Shown piece after piece: positions 24,076 to 35,787 of a DNA stretch of 64,000 bases. The notes under the pieces were generated by a model. That model made no database searches. It was given only the letters and a program-made list of their open reading frames with translations, and was not told the origin of the DNA. Location: positions 2,311,001-2,375,000 of the forward strand of contig WPIO01000016.1 of NCBI GenBank assembly GCA_009760855.2. Direction: 5' to 3'. The DNA is from Cristatella mucedo (taxonomy: Eukaryota; Bryozoa; Phylactolaemata; Cristatellidae). The translations under genes and the position numbers were made by a program. Position 1 is the stretch's first letter, and every line of letters starts with the position of its first letter.

Positions 24076-26062
24076 CATGAACACGGAGCGATTTGTTCTG
24101 AGAGGCCACTTCAGGTGCTTCACGCAATCCTCACGGCTATTGAACTTGCCATGAAGAGCCTTTCTGGGAGCTGCGTCTGGCGGCCAAGCATGGCGGATGC
24201 CAGCGACGGAAAGTGAAGGTGGAGGCTTCCTCTAGCGTTCATCCTTGCAGCCTTGCCTCATCTGCTAGTCGTATTGCAACGACCAGACGCAGACTGGCAT
24301 GAGTGCATCGACACAGCGAAGCGTCGAACCGCCGAGCAGCAGACCGCAATCGCGAATTCACGTCGATTTTGCTAGACTGTTTCTATGGTTACCGAGCTCA
24401 TCACGGTCGACGGATGTTCAAGTCCTTGGAGGGCATAGCTGCGCCCAGTTCAAGCAGGGGCGGCAGATATTACGACACAGACACTCGGGCGGATGCTGCT
24501 TGCCATTCACGATATGCAAGACAGATAGATTTTAGATCACCATGACGGCAGGCTTCACCGCTCAGACAAGTTCGCAAAATAGACTAGCAATCCACGCAGC
24601 AATTAGCGCTCACGGAAGTTATTCTGGTAGGGGTAACGATTCTCTTTACCAAAATTTATATCTAGAGCTCCAGCGTTGCCTCTGCTTCAAAATATTTGAA
24701 TTCGACACCATCCTTCGAAAAGGCGAAACATTCAAAGCAGTTAAATTAGCGAATTCCACAATCTTTCTCAGCTTTCTAACTTCGGCGAGAGACTTGGTAT
24801 TTACTGGATTATGGGGGCTGGAAGTGCTAATTCTATCAATAATCACACCACGCGCGCGATGTTCTTCCACGGCCACAGCGTCATTAAGCACAGCCTTCAT
24901 CTCGCCGACAAGTTCGAAAAAGAGACCGCAATCCGTGCAGCAGTTAATGCCTGCGAAATTCCTTCAAGGGGGACGAGTACCGTAGGAAGGGACTTAATTC
25001 TTTTGAGAGACTTAATGACTTTTACTTTGATATGACTGCAGAGTATATACCGATTCGAGGACGCTGTTTCGTTTTACCGTAGCTAATTTGTTCTCGCAAG
25101 TCACTTAGTGTCCACCGGCGCTACTAAGCCTTGGCTTTAAGTGTCTACCAAAGTACTTTAGCTTGCTGGACTCTGCGTTATACTGTTCAACCGTTCAACT
25201 TGTTTCCATTTAAACGGTCGGATTGGTGCAAAGTGTCTACTGCCAGCAGTGGTTCAATCTAAAGACATCAGCTGTGCGACGTAGAATCCGAGACGCGTGA
25301 TTTGGATATGGTGCTGGGTGATAGCCGCAGTGACTGTGACAGTGACAGTTACTGCAGGAATCTCCGGTGAATTACTTCGGACTCATTAGTCTGGCAAGAG
25401 TTGAACAGGTAGTTAAACTCGAGCTGAAGCATAGTTCCGATTGAATTGACAGTACCTCAGCCCAATATTAGTGTTTCCATTTAAAGTAAAAACTAATCAA
25501 CCGTTCTAATGGAAACATCATGCAGGATATGACGTAGCTTGCGATACATCATCTTATCAAACATCATGCACAGCCTCCGTTATTACTTTACTTGTAATGA
25601 GATGTAACGTGCCTCGGTAGAGATGTCGTTTTTAAGATGCGATGCAAATGACATCACCTTATTACCGTTACAACTGAGACCGTTAAGATCTATTTTTAAT
25701 GTTTTATAGTTTTACATTTACTTTTGCCTTGAAAAGTCTTAGCACTTCGCGATTCAAATTTGACTGTACGAAGTCGTCTTCAATTAGGCTTTTTGCAATC
25801 AAACTTTCTCGTGGCTTGAAAGTATGGGCTCGCTGTGAGTGCACTTTGCACCCCTCCCCCAGAGCTGCTTGGTCTCCGAGATGACTTCGCTTAGCCGCAG
25901 CCGGTAGTTCGCGCTCGAGTAAAGATGGCCGCGATGGCAGACGCACTTTGCTAGGGATGCCTCAGTGACGAATCAGCTTAAGCTCGGCCTGCCGCGCGAA
26001 CCACCGAGAGCGGCTCGTGACAATTACGACGTGCCGCCTCATTCACTGAGGCCACTGCTCGA

Positions 26063-26269
26063 CTAGACGGCACCCGAGCATTCCTCGTCCCAGGTGATGT
26101 TCGCCACCGGCTTGCGTTCGAAGCTGGTGCGCTCGGGCGCAGCCGGCCGACGCAGCAGCTCGTCTGCAAACGGAGGCGAGAAAGCGTCGCCTGCTAGCTC
26201 TACTCACTGGCGCATGAACGTTACGAGCAACGACGAGTGCGACTCCCGTGGTTTGAGCTGCCCAGCAGA

Positions 26270-26327
<58 letters not shown>

Positions 26328-27076
26328 AAAAGGTTTCAGCTGCTGCACTGGTCGCGGCTGGGATGCCGACGTCGATCGTAAGGAATAAGGCGAAATGTAC
26401 CGTATCGCCAGGAGGAAAGGATGATGGCGCAAGTAAAGGCATGGACGTCTCTGGCACAGTTATGGTCTACGCTTAATCGCAAGCAAAGAATCAGCTCAGC
26501 TTGCTTATGAATCAGATTTCAGCCTATAGCTTCTCAGAAAAAAGCGGTCAGATTATATTTAAAGTTGAGGCTTAACGCCACTGGGTTGACGGTGTGCAGA
26601 CAAGCGGTTAGGCTCAAGTCGAGTAGAGATGGAATTTGAGGTGGAGTAAGAGACATGGGTTGCGGGAGACTGAGGGGGAGAGTAAAAGACATCGGACGGA
26701 CGTGTGCAGTGATCGCCTTACCTGACACGCGTATCAAGCAGCTGACGTTCGCCCTCTCATCATAATACATGTTGGGTGGCCAGTCGGCATCGCAGAGAAG
26801 TCGCTTTCCGTTCTACGCCGGCGACACCGTCGCGTTGAGAATGTGCCGAAACTTCCTCCTGCGCCCTCGAGCGCCCGCAGCGCGCCGAAACTCCATAAGA
26901 CGCCGTCGAGAGACCAATCCACGGCGGGGCCACCAAGCGGCTCCAGCTCAAGGCCTCGTGCGTAGCTGTGAAGTCGATGTAGCACCGCAGATCAGGCAGC
27001 GCGCCTTCAAGCCTGTGAGGTCTCCAGTCCACCAGCCCTTGCAGGTATTTCGCACCGTAGATTTGCAGCGGCTGAC
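26063..27076 (-). pseudogene. Ig-family gene 3, frameshifted duplicate of gene 4
   Basis: The Ig exon equivalent is 27076-26722, 355 nt instead of 384. Compared with gene 4 it has lost about 29 bases in several places, including the LMCQ Cys and part of the region after DGV. The frame is broken (355 minus the three split-codon bases is not divisible by three). The terminal exon 26163-26063 is intact and encodes the same peptide as gene 4 exon 3. No leader exon: the inverted-duplication arm stops at 27263, inside what would be intron 1. Splice sites remain. Probably dead from birth or soon after duplication. Confidence 0.7.
26273..26326. repeat. (GA)n microsatellite in pseudogene 3 intron 2
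   Basis: About 27 units; allelic counterpart of the (CT)n at 35529-35577. Confidence 0.95.
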
Positions 27077-27294
27077 CTGAGCGGACAGGTGCGGCTAAAG
27101 CTCGCGTCAATGACTGACGCGCTCGGTACCTTTTGACTTTTTCCTAATATTGTCGGCTAGATGCGCCGATGCGACTGCTCACTCTGATTTCACAGCCAAA
27201 CGCTTCCTCCGGGTCGCAGCGACATTAGCGATAATAATGATGAAAATAACAATAAATATATGATTATAGAATATGATGATAATAGAATAATTAT

Positions 27295-27343
27295 AGAAGT
27301 GCTAAAGCATATATTATATTACAATATATGCTTTAGCACTTCT
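27295..27343. repeat. Perfect foldback at the duplication junction, 21-bp arms, 7-nt loop
   Basis: Arms 27295-27315 and 27323-27343 are exact reverse complements. The right arm is the first 21 bp of the directly repeated segment, and the left arm lies just beyond the end of the inverted arm at 27263. Confidence 0.95.
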
Positions 27344-28084
27344 CGGATGATCGCGGCACGTTTAAATATAAGTCAACGTTCTGGAATCTCTGCCTGACAA
27401 AAGACCTTGACAGAGCTTGTACAGTTGTGCACTGTGCTACGTCTATATTCACGCGCTTATATTCCTTAGACCGGTTTATAGGAATTTAGCGACTGTGCAA
27501 TTATAAACATGCGACCTCTACCAAAACGCATTAAGATGTGCCCCGTCGGAAATAGACCCCAAATAGGCATTCGAAGTACGCACAGCGCTGGAAGTATTCT
27601 AACCTCAGCTACGAAATAGCAGTCGATTCTAAGACTCAAAGCGCCGCGAATTCTGGGGCCGCAAAGATGCCCACTTCCAGCGAGGCAATACAAACGAATC
27701 CCTACCGCCCGGTAGTCTTGCTTTAGAAGTCCGGCGGTCATCGACCGAAAGGTGCTATCTAGTGCCCCGGAGAGGTGCTCGGAGCATTTTCTTTTGGTAA
27801 ATGGGGCTTTAAAGGCCGGAATGCCGGTAGGGGCAGACTATCATTCCTACAGCAGCCCTACGAAGGGGTAGAGGGGAGCTCTACGAAGGGGGTGGGTTGG
27901 AGAGTCTCTTCAGCCGCTTTCCTCCTACCTCCGGCTCCTTCTCGGCGCCTTTGGGCTGGGCTTGGTGTTTAAAAGGACGAATGGGCAGCCTAGCAGTCAC
28001 CTTCCGCCTACGCTTGCCACGTCACTCACTGCCCAGCAATGTGGGGCTGTGCATTTGCAAGGAGCTAGGCCACCGACGACTGCG
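27321..28084. repeat. Direct 0.77-kb duplication, copy 1
   Basis: Nearly identical, same orientation, to 39152-39918, from ACAATATATGCTTT to CACCGA-GACTGCG. A 91-codon minus-strand frame inside is shared, with one residue changed. Since the duplication is recent this says nothing about coding. Confidence 0.9.
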
Positions 28085-28104
28085 TCGGTTATTTTATGGC
28101 GTCT

Positions 28105-28262
28105 GAAACAGCAAGCTGGTTCGGCCCAGATGTTAAGGTGCTCGCCCCCGACATCTTGGTCTGGCTGAGGTGGACGGTCTCGAGCCCCGTGGCATGTGCT
28201 CAGCACCCGAATGGAGGTTAAGTTCTCCTACGGTGTCATGCAAACTTATTATACAGAAATGC
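28105..28262 (+). mobile_element. SINE S2
   Basis: AGCTGGTTCGGCCCAGATG, TTAAGGTGCTCGCC, B-box-like TCTCGAGCCCC, tail GGTTAAGTTCTCC. Inserted just beyond the direct duplication. Confidence 0.7.
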
Positions 28263-28919
28263 ATTATAAAAAAGGGAGATTTGGATATACTAGTTCCAGT
28301 ATAGGACGCAGGTGACCACGCATTGCATCTTTACTCCAATCGTACATCACTGTATACCTGCAACGTTCTTCCAAATTTCTGCTGTTTGCATTAGATCGTT
28401 TTACAGAGTGCCCTGAGAGAAATTAATGTCTTTCTTAGCGCTTTATATTTCACTGCGTGTGAGTCAATACCGATGGGGTTAGTATGCATGCTGTGTGTCA
28501 AGCTTGCAAAAGCAATTAAGTACAATGCTTACGATGGCTTGCTACAGCAGACATGAAGACATTCCTGGCTACTGGTTAGGAAGACCTCTGCCAAGCAGAG
28601 TGCATGGAATCGTGCGTGGGAACGTGCCAAAAACTTATCGGAGCACACAGAGAAAACCCAAAATTGCCTGGGCGAGGGGAAAGCTGATCGAATAAGATTC
28701 ATCATTAGCTGATACATCAAAGATGCACGATCTTTCCCGATAGTGACCGCGGTTAGATGCCACCTGGATGCTATCGGTGCGAGTGAGCTGAAAGCTCGAT
28801 AAGCAAAATATTTCAATCAGCGGCAGGAATGGCGAAGGATGACGGGATACTGAGGAGCAGGCAGGGTGCGAAAGCACGTGACTGCATAGATTTCCGTGAA
28901 TGCATCCATTTGTAACAGC
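28263..28919. other. No gene recognised
   Basis: A LINE-tail-like fragment is possible near 28400-28445. Open frames at 28495-28877 on both strands have no supporting motif. Confidence 0.35.
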
Positions 28920-29190
28920 AGTTAGTGGGTCCGTGTCATTCGTCTTTTAGTGGGTCCGTGTCATTCGTCTTTTAGGTCCTCATAAATGCTGACACTGCAC
29001 GTTGCCACTAACAATATTTGCATGCTGCACACTTTGCATGTCACCTCTGACCAAGTTAAGCTTGTTAGCATCGTGCATGTTACGACTAACCATACGATCA
29101 TGCTTCCTTTCAGCATGCATTAAGTACCTAGAAAGAGATTAAGTTCTCTGAAGGTTCTATACAAATATATTACAACAGCGACTGCTACCA
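28920..29190 (+). mobile_element. LINE B 3' tail
   Basis: GTGGGTCCGTGTCATTCGTC is tandemly repeated at the start, followed by the tail GTACCTAGAAAGAGATTAAG and an (AAT)-like end. Confidence 0.65.
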
Positions 29191-29199
29191 TTAAGTTCT

Positions 29200-29995
29200 T
29201 TTAAAGACTTTCCACTTTCTTCTGAAGCTCCTACAGCCAAACATTTACTGTAGTCTGACGTCCCTGATTTATTTTGACATCCCGTCTTGACTTCGGTAAC
29301 TTATTGCTTGCTGCTCTAGCAGCATGTGCAATCAGGCGCTTACAGCCGGTGCAAAACTCTGCAGCAATGGCTTGTCTGTAGCGAGCGTCGCAGTTGCCAC
29401 ATCACACCACTTCTCGCTGACCTGCACTGGATCCCAGTCGAGCAACGGATCGACTTCAAGGTATTTGTCGCTCACTTCTAGGTCACTTCATTCTTTGGCT
29501 CCAGCCTATCAGTCAGAACTGCTCCCTCAGACCAAGCATCGTACCACCAGGTTTTCGGAATCCAGCAGTCTGCCAATATCTCGTACAAACCTAAAATCCT
29601 TTGGTGATCGTGCATTTAGTTCTTATGCTCGCAAAGCCTGGAACTCACTTCCGACTTGCGTCACAACATCCCTGACTTTATCACGTTTAAAATAACTTAA
29701 AAACACTCGTACTTAAGACAGCATTTAGTCTGTGATACATCCTTCATGTGCTTACGCGTGCTGACAGTGTGTATGCTGTCACTAGCCACACTTGCATGCT
29801 GACCCTGTGCATGTCACCCGTAATAACGTTATTCATGTCGTTTACCAAGCATGGTCTTACTAGCCATCCAATCGCGTTACATATATTTTGTTTTCCTTTG
29901 CCGCTGCAAAGGAAAACAAAATATATGTACAGCGCCAAGAAAGAGATTGAGTTCGCTGAGGGCGCTTTATCAAGTGCATTATTGTTACTATTATT
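29200..29995 (+). mobile_element. LINE B copy with a foldback in the 3' region
   Basis: LQPVQNSAA-like to AWNSLPTCVTTS region, then tail and (ATT)n. The tail is interrupted by a perfect foldback (29878-29929) that duplicates TTTTGTTTTCCTTTGC in inverse order. Confidence 0.75.
29878..29929. repeat. Perfect foldback, 24-bp arms, 4-nt loop
   Basis: Arms 29878-29901 and 29906-29929, loop CGCT. The related LINE B tail at 30240 has only the left-arm sequence, so the right arm is an inverted copy made in place. Confidence 0.95.
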
Positions 29996-30310
29996 AACTC
30001 ACTCATGACTTGCGTCACGACATCCCCTGACTTGACCACAATCGATAAGAACTTTAAAACGCACATATTGACGACAGCTTTTAGTGAGTTGCTATTCGCT
30101 GTTACACGTCCTTCATGAGCTTATGCGTGCTGACACTGTACATGCTGCCACAAACTACACCTGCATGCTGACCCTGTGCGTGCCACCTCTAACCATGTTA
30201 TTCATGTTGTTTGTCAAGCATGATATTCCTAGCCATTCAATCGCCCTACATATATTTTGTTTTTATATTTTTATTTTTTTTATCTTTTTATTTTTTTTTA
30301 TATTTTGACG
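29996..30310 (+). mobile_element. LINE B 3' part
   Basis: Starts at ACTTGCGTCACGACATCC, continues through CACGTCCTTCATGAGC to a T-rich stretch at 30255-30305 where the tail is lost. Confidence 0.65.
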
Positions 30311-30459
30311 CCTTCATTGGTATCCCTTAGAGAGGGTCCCTTGATCCTTAGATAGCTCAGTTTCGCTTTAGAAACTTTATTTTCGTGTAGCCCGCCTTGA
30401 TTATGTGCTACAAGCTCGTCAGCTGTGCCTTGATTAGGAGCTATATGCGTTGCCTCGCT

Positions 30460-30800
30460 ATGTGCTTTGAGTTGGGACGCTTGTGGTGCTTTGAGTTGGG
30501 ACGCTTGTGAGATGCCCGCAACAAGCCGGGACTTGTGAGCAGCTTCATTTATGATTATTGCTATTGTCTATTAATTGATCATTGTTTTTTATTATTGTGA
30601 CTTTTGACCTGGCTGCTATATAAGGCTAGTAGTGCCTGACCGCAGGCAGACGTGGTCTCGGAGCAGCGGTCTGCCTGTCGGTGAGTCTAAGCGCGAGCTG
30701 CTATTTGGCTGTTAGAGAGTCAGCAGGGAGTCGCCCAGCTGTATCAGCTGTGGCATACATGATATTGCTCTGCTTTAGTATTGCCGTGCTGTTTCTAGCT
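30460..30800 (+). repeat. TATA-containing dispersed repeat, copy 2
   Basis: Reverse-complement partner of 7020-7445. Contains GCTGCTATATAAGGC near 30620, a consensus-like TATA box, and a GTCTGCCTGTCGGTGAGTC block downstream. It could be the promoter half of an unidentified retroelement. Confidence 0.5.
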
Positions 30801-30929
30801 CTTGCGTTTGAAAATTACTGATTGTTACGTTAAATCGTCGGTGTATTGCTAGCTTCAGGTTTTGCACGTTGCAAGCGTTGTGTTGCTACCCGACTTAGTG
30901 AGAGTTCTACGCTCATAACAGCAGCGTGA

Positions 30930-32130
30930 TCGAATGTTTACTGGTATGACGTTCAATGATAGCAAGTTTAAGGTGGCTAAAAGTGGCATGCTCAATGGCC
31001 AGCATAAAAATATGGTTAGTGGCAGGCTGCCAAGTGTCAGCACCTTTTGGCATGTAAAAGACGAACCGTAAAGGACCATCTATGTGCTGCGGTAAATAAG
31101 CGCATTGTATGCTCTTTTTAAATATCGTCAAGTAAGGGAATGTCGTGACATCGGCCGCGAGCGAGTACCAAGCTTTACGAGCGTATCGAATAAAGGCATG
31201 GTTCCTACTGAATTTTAGGTTCGTGCGATGCTAGACTGATAGATTCCGAAAAACAGTTGGTACGATGCCCAACCTGTCGGGAAAGATCTGAGGTGTCGGC
31301 TGGAGCCAAAGAATGAAGAGACCTGAAAGGGAGTAATACAACCGTCGAAGTCGATGTAGTTTGGTCGCGCAGCAGAGAGACAGCCGATTCCCAACACCGA
31401 CAGTTTATTACTGACGCACGGAGCCGAAGAGCGCACGGCTCCCCTCGGCCCCTGCTCTCACACGACTCCCTCCCCTGGTTGACTCCGATGACTCATCGAC
31501 CACAACGGTGCACCGGCCGACCCTGATGGTGAATCCACCATCTGGCCACCAGCTGGTCCATGCCACATCAAAGGCGGGGACCACAGCAGTGCACTGGGCG
31601 ACCCTGATGGTGAATCCACCATCTGGCCACCAGCTGGTTACCGGCCTGTGTCCATACCACATCACAGGCGGACCACAGCTGTGCACCGTCCCCTCTCGGT
31701 GGTGCTTCTAACAGCTCACCAGTGGCTTATCAGACATACAATACATACATGCAAACTACAGTCGACGCGTTTCTAGAGTTGCGAGCCAGTGCAGATCGGC
31801 GAGATATGATGTGACGTGCTGTGGGAACTAGTACACTCGCGCCGGGCAGGCCTTGCAGCAGAGTTTTGCAGCAACAGCGAGCATCCAGTGTCACAGACCG
31901 TAAGACGAGTAATCAAAGTGTTACAAATGTCGACAGGACATGCCACAAATGCATGTACTAGTGTGGATATAGCATCCCTGTCTAAGTAATCCTGAATCGT
32001 ATCAATGTTGTTCAACTGAATGGAGGCAGATTTACCAGTGAAGCTAATGAGGTCGTCTAATAAAAGGTCGCCTTTAAACAGGACACCTAGATTGCCTACA
32101 GATTTTTGTCCGACTGTGCGTATTAATGCC
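30930..32130 (-). mobile_element. LINE B copy interrupted by a solo LTR
   Basis: Minus-strand LINE B from DKDAISTLVHAFVACPVD-like (near 31960) to tail-proximal sequence at 30940. The LTR 31355-31760 sits in the QRIDFKVL region. Frameshifted. Confidence 0.7.
31355..31760 (-). mobile_element. Solo LTR, copy 2 (406 bp), 5-bp target duplication GTCGA
   Basis: Ends TGTAGTTTG and CAAACTACA are perfect 9-bp inverted repeats. The flanks at 31350-31354 and 31761-31765 are both GTCGA. AATAAA lies on the minus strand. Same family as 9086-9493. Confidence 0.85.
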
Positions 32131-32376
32131 GTTCTCTGTTTGGCAAGAACTTAGGGCGTCAAAATGTAACGTATTATTATCATTCACCGATTTTCATGCA
32201 GCCACTCCTGCACAGTTGTATTTGTCTAGAAAAAAATTATGTTTGCTGTGGATGCTACAAAAGTATTTCATAACCCAACTGTAGTTACTGGTTGTTCTCC
32301 TGATGCTATGTTATTGTTGAAAAATGTATGCGGACTAATTTTCACTCTTCTCATTTTCCAGTGTATTGAATTGAGA
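32131..32376. other. 5' flank of Ig-family gene 4
   Basis: Immediate upstream region of the leader exon. An acceptor-like TTTTCCAG at 32354-32361 lies 15 bases before the ATG, so an upstream untranslated exon is possible. No TATA box is obvious. Confidence 0.35.
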
Positions 32377-32434
32377 ATGATGATTGTGTCAGCCATTTTG
32401 GCAATTGTCAGTTTGATGGTCGTCGTTCCCGTCG
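32377..32434 (+). CDS. Gene 4 exon 1 (signal peptide)
   Basis: 58 nt, tandem ATGATG start as in gene 1, donor G|GTGAGTACCTCG identical to gene 1 over the first 12 intron bases. Confidence 0.65.
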
Positions 32435-35400
32435 GTGAGTACCTCGCGAACGCACCCGCTTGCTTGCCCGACCTCGCTTTCGGTAGTCTGTGACGTCACA
32501 ACTTTCCGTAAGTAGCGTATTGTGGGGTGTATTTTATACTGTTAGGCATAAACAGAGCTGAAGGCTTTCAATTTCGAAATGGAAGGCAGTCGCACTTTTC
32601 GTGGCCCCGGGTTTTATAATTATTATAACAATAGCAATACATTAGTATAGCGCCCTCAGAGAGCTGGATATCTGTTGAGGCACTTTACAGAAGCTTACAA
32701 AAAGTTTGGTGTTTACATCCACAAGCACCAGGTGCAGTTTAACTACGCACCTGTGCACGCGAAACGAACTAAAAACACCCACAAAACTTTGTAACACACT
32801 GGTATGTTTTAAGCTTGGTTTTAAATGTCGTCATGTCAGGGGACGTTGTGATGTGCGTCGGTAGTGAGTTCCCTGGTTTTGGAGCATAAGAACCAAAGGC
32901 GTGGTCTCCTACGGCTTTTAGGTCCTTAGTTTCTAATCGATTTGAGTCGGGAGAACGGGTAGTACGATTCCTTTGCCTGTTGGGGCACGAGTCCCTACGA
33001 GGTCTGCTAGTGTCTGGTAAGCAGAGCCAGAGAATGAAGGGACCTAAATAAAAGTTTCTGAATCTTGAAGAAGTCAATACGCCGCTTGACTGGAGGCCGG
33101 TGCAGGTCAGCAGGAAGTGGTAGGATGTGACAACACTACGTTCATGACAGACGAGCCTTGCTGACAAGTGTTTCACCAACTGCAAGCGTCCGATAGCACC
33201 CGCCGGTAGACCAGCAAGCTGTGATTTACAGAATTCGAGACTGGTTATCACATATGCATGAATCGATTTAGAAATGGTATCCTTGTCTAAACGAGGTCCG
33301 AATTTTAGCAGTGTCGTGTAGCTGAAAGTTGACGCACTTTACAGTGGAGCTGATGCGGTCGTCTAGTAAAAAGGTCACTTTTATTACAGGTGACTTCAAT
33401 TACGCGCACGTTCGGAAGGAGATATGCCAGTGAAGCCAATTTTAAGAGTTAGGTGTTCTTATTTCTAAATCATGCTTGGTGTGCCTATAATTGGTAGGTT
33501 GGTTTTGCCGTCAATCGAGTGAGGAAACTTGTCTTTAAGTGTTAGCGTCTTTGGTGGGCACTTATCGATTACCGTAAGGCAGGTTGCCCCTTCTCTGTTT
33601 GCTCTCTTTAGGAAGTGGGCGAAGAGTGCAAGCTCTCGCCGGTTTGCGAACTCTGCACTCACGGGACGGCCTTATGAGGTGCTAACGTGTAATACTGGCA
33701 TAAACTTGCCATTTTAGCTCTTAGTACGCGAGAACTGGTATTAAAGGTTCATTCCAAGGATCCAAAGGCCAGGCTGGATGCGAGATCTAACTGCTGGTAC
33801 GCTCAAAAGCCGGACTGACATAAGCGTGATTTTCTTTCGAGCCGCACAGAGCGAGTGAAGTTGAAATGATTTTTCTGATCCGCTCAGTCTCATTAAGATC
33901 CGATCGGCCTCGTTCAGATCGCGAAGCCGCGTCTCGAACGACAAAGTCGCGACCTTTTATAGGACGTAGCCCCAGCTGGTCATGGCACGTGAAAATCGGG
34001 AGCCCAAATCCCCGGCCGTGGGATGTCATCGCTGCAATGTGCTCCGATTTAAGGGTTTGTTCAGACCTCTCTTCGCGGCCCCCTTAATCGCATCGGTCAA
34101 TCCCGATGGACGTGCTTGAAACTGCATTTGCTAGCAGCACGGCAGGCCCATCGTGGCCAGTATCATGCCATGTCTCCGGGCGCGTTTTCTCTTAATGCCG
34201 ATGCAGCGAAATACGGTTCGAGCGATTCGGTTATTTTTCGGATCGTTTCAGCTTGCTGTCTTTTTCGAGCAAACCTCCCGAGTCCAGGCACTAGCTTCGG
34301 CGTGCTTCGAGGTCCCTATGCCTTAGCTTGTGCCGGCTCACTGTAGCTTTGGGTTTTAGCCAGCAGCGACGTCGCCATCAGTCGCTTTTCCCTTCGCAGC
34401 GAATGTAAAGCGCCTAGAATGTGATCGGATTCTACGAAGGCGCTCCATCCAGTGCTTATACAATATATTGTTATTGTCATATAATTATCCATCCAGTGCA
34501 TTATTGTTATTGTCATATATTTATTGTTATTTTCATCATTATTATCGCTAATGTCGCTGCGACCCGGAGGAAGCGTTTGGCTGTGAAATCAGAGTGAGCA
34601 GTCGCATCGGCGCATCTAGCCGACAATAGTAGGAAAAAGTCAAAAGGTACCGAGCGCGTCAGTCATTGACGCGAGCTTTAGCCTAATGCGTATACGAAAA
34701 TGGATACGAGATTTTGCGCCGCCGCCACTCGCACGCACCTGTCCGCTCAGGTCAGCCGCTGCAAATCTACGGTGCGAAATACCTGCAAGGGCTGGTGGAC
34801 TGGAGACCTCACAGGCTTGAAGGCGCGCTGCCTGATCTGCGGTGCTACATCGACTTCACAGCTACGCACGAGGCCTTGATGTGCCAGGCGCCGCTTGGTG
34901 GCCCCGCCGTGGATTGGTCTCTCGACGGCGTTCCCATCGAGAGCGCGCCGGAGCTGGAGTTTCGGCGCTGCCTGCGGTCTTATCTCGACGGGCGCAGGAG
35001 GAAGTTTCGGCACATTCTCAACGCGACGGTGTCGCCGGCGTGGAACGGAAAGCGACTTCTCTGCGATGCCGACTGGCCACCCAACATGTATTATGATGAG
35101 AGGGCGAACGTCAGCTGCTTGATACGCGTGTCAGGTAAGGCGATCACTGCACACGTCCGTCCGATGTCTTTTACTCTCCCCCTCAGTCTCCCGCAACTCA
35201 TGTCTCTTACTCCACCTCAAATTCCATCTCTACTCGACTTGAGCCTAACCGCTTGTCTGCACACCGTCAACCCAGTGGCGTTAAGCCTCAACTTTAAATA
35301 TAATCTGACCGCTTTTCTGAGAAGCTATAGGCTGAAATCTGATTCATAAGCAAGCTGAGCTGATTCTTTGCTTGCGATTAAGCGTAGACCATAACTGTGC

Positions 35401-35526
35401 CAGAGACGTCCATGCCTTTACTTGCGCCATCATCCTTTCTTCCTGGCGATACGGTACATTTCGCCTTATTCCTTACGATCGACGTCGGCATCCCAGCCAC
35501 GACCAGTGCAGCAGCTGAAACCTTTT

Positions 35527-35580
<54 letters not shown>

Positions 35581-35787
35581 TCTGCTGGGCAGCTCAAACC
35601 ACGGGAGTCGCACTCGTCGTTGCTCGTAACGTTCGTGCGCCAGTGAGTAGAGCTAGCAGGCGACGCTTTCTCGCCTCCGTTTGCAGACGAGCTGCTGCGT
35701 CGGCCGGCTGCGCCCGAGCGCACCAGCTTCGAACGCAAGCCGGTGGCGAACATCACCTGGGACGAGGAATGCTCGGGTGCCGTCTAG
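32377..35787 (+). CDS. Ig-family gene 4: complete secreted Ig-like protein, 180 aa
   Basis: Exons 32377-32434, 34751-35134 and 35687-35787 (TAG) total 543 nt. All junctions are phase 1, GT/AG, with no internal stop. The leader is MMIVSAILAIVSLMVVVPV. The Ig exon has RCYIDF, LMCQ, DWSLDG, RLLC and NVSCLIRVS; Cys to Trp spacing and the NGKRLLC strand resemble an Ig domain. The last exon has RTSFERKPVANITWDEEC. The predicted product is secreted, has no membrane segment, and carries N-glycosylation sites NAT, NVS and NIT. Intron 1 (2316 nt) holds an inverted LINE B; intron 2 (552 nt) holds (CT)n about 110 nt before a strong acceptor. Exons 2 and 3 lie on the right arm of the inverted duplication, while exon 1 lies outside it. 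This is the intact partner of pseudogene 3. Biological role unknown. Confidence 0.7.
32640..33500 (-). mobile_element. LINE B copy in intron 1 of gene 4
   Basis: Minus strand: SLEFCKSQLAGLPAGAIGRL near 33240, then the C-terminal region, and the tail GCGCCCTCAGAGAGCTGGA at 32650. Frameshifted. Confidence 0.75.
33501..34512. other. Intron 1 of gene 4, non-LINE part
   Basis: 33660-33760 is alignable with intron 1 of gene 1 (minus strand of 3640-3770; shared TAATACTGGCAT and TACGCGAGAA-TGG). A LINE B tail (plus) lies at 34385-34450. The remainder is unassigned. Confidence 0.5.
34751..35134 (+). CDS. Gene 4 exon 2 (Ig-like domain)
   Basis: 384 nt (two codons fewer than genes 1 and 2), phase 1/1, acceptor CTGTCCGCTCAG, donor GTAAGG. 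It has the five conserved Cys and the NWSLDG-type Trp (here DWSLDG). Confidence 0.7.
35529..35577. repeat. (CT)n microsatellite in gene 4 intron 2
   Basis: About 25 units, a pyrimidine tract about 110 nt upstream of the exon 3 acceptor. Confidence 0.95.
35687..35787 (+). CDS. Gene 4 exon 3 (terminal)
   Basis: 101 nt after the acceptor CGCCTCCGTTTGCAG: completes an Asp codon, 32 codons, TAG. Identical in peptide to pseudogene 3 and collinear with gene 2 exon 3, which is eight residues longer near its end. Confidence 0.7.

Larger units (their letters stand above)
23510..27263. repeat. Left arm of a large inverted duplication
   Basis: Reverse-complement match to 34513-39290. The inner 3.2 kb (24087-27263 against 34513-37753) is nearly identical by eye. 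The outer part (23510-24077 against 38718-39290) is more diverged. The right arm has about 0.96 kb (37754-38717) absent here. It contains Ig-family pseudogene 3 and its 3' flank. Confidence 0.9.

Noticed and set aside
24542-24985. 147-codon frame with a 157-codon counterpart at 37339-36866
   Set aside because: Shared only because the inverted arms are near-identical. The more diverged unit at 17.6-17.9 kb has no such frame.
27466-27741. 91-codon minus frame repeated at 39298-39573 with one residue changed
   Set aside because: It lies in the recent direct duplication, so lack of stops carries no information. No motif and no splice context.
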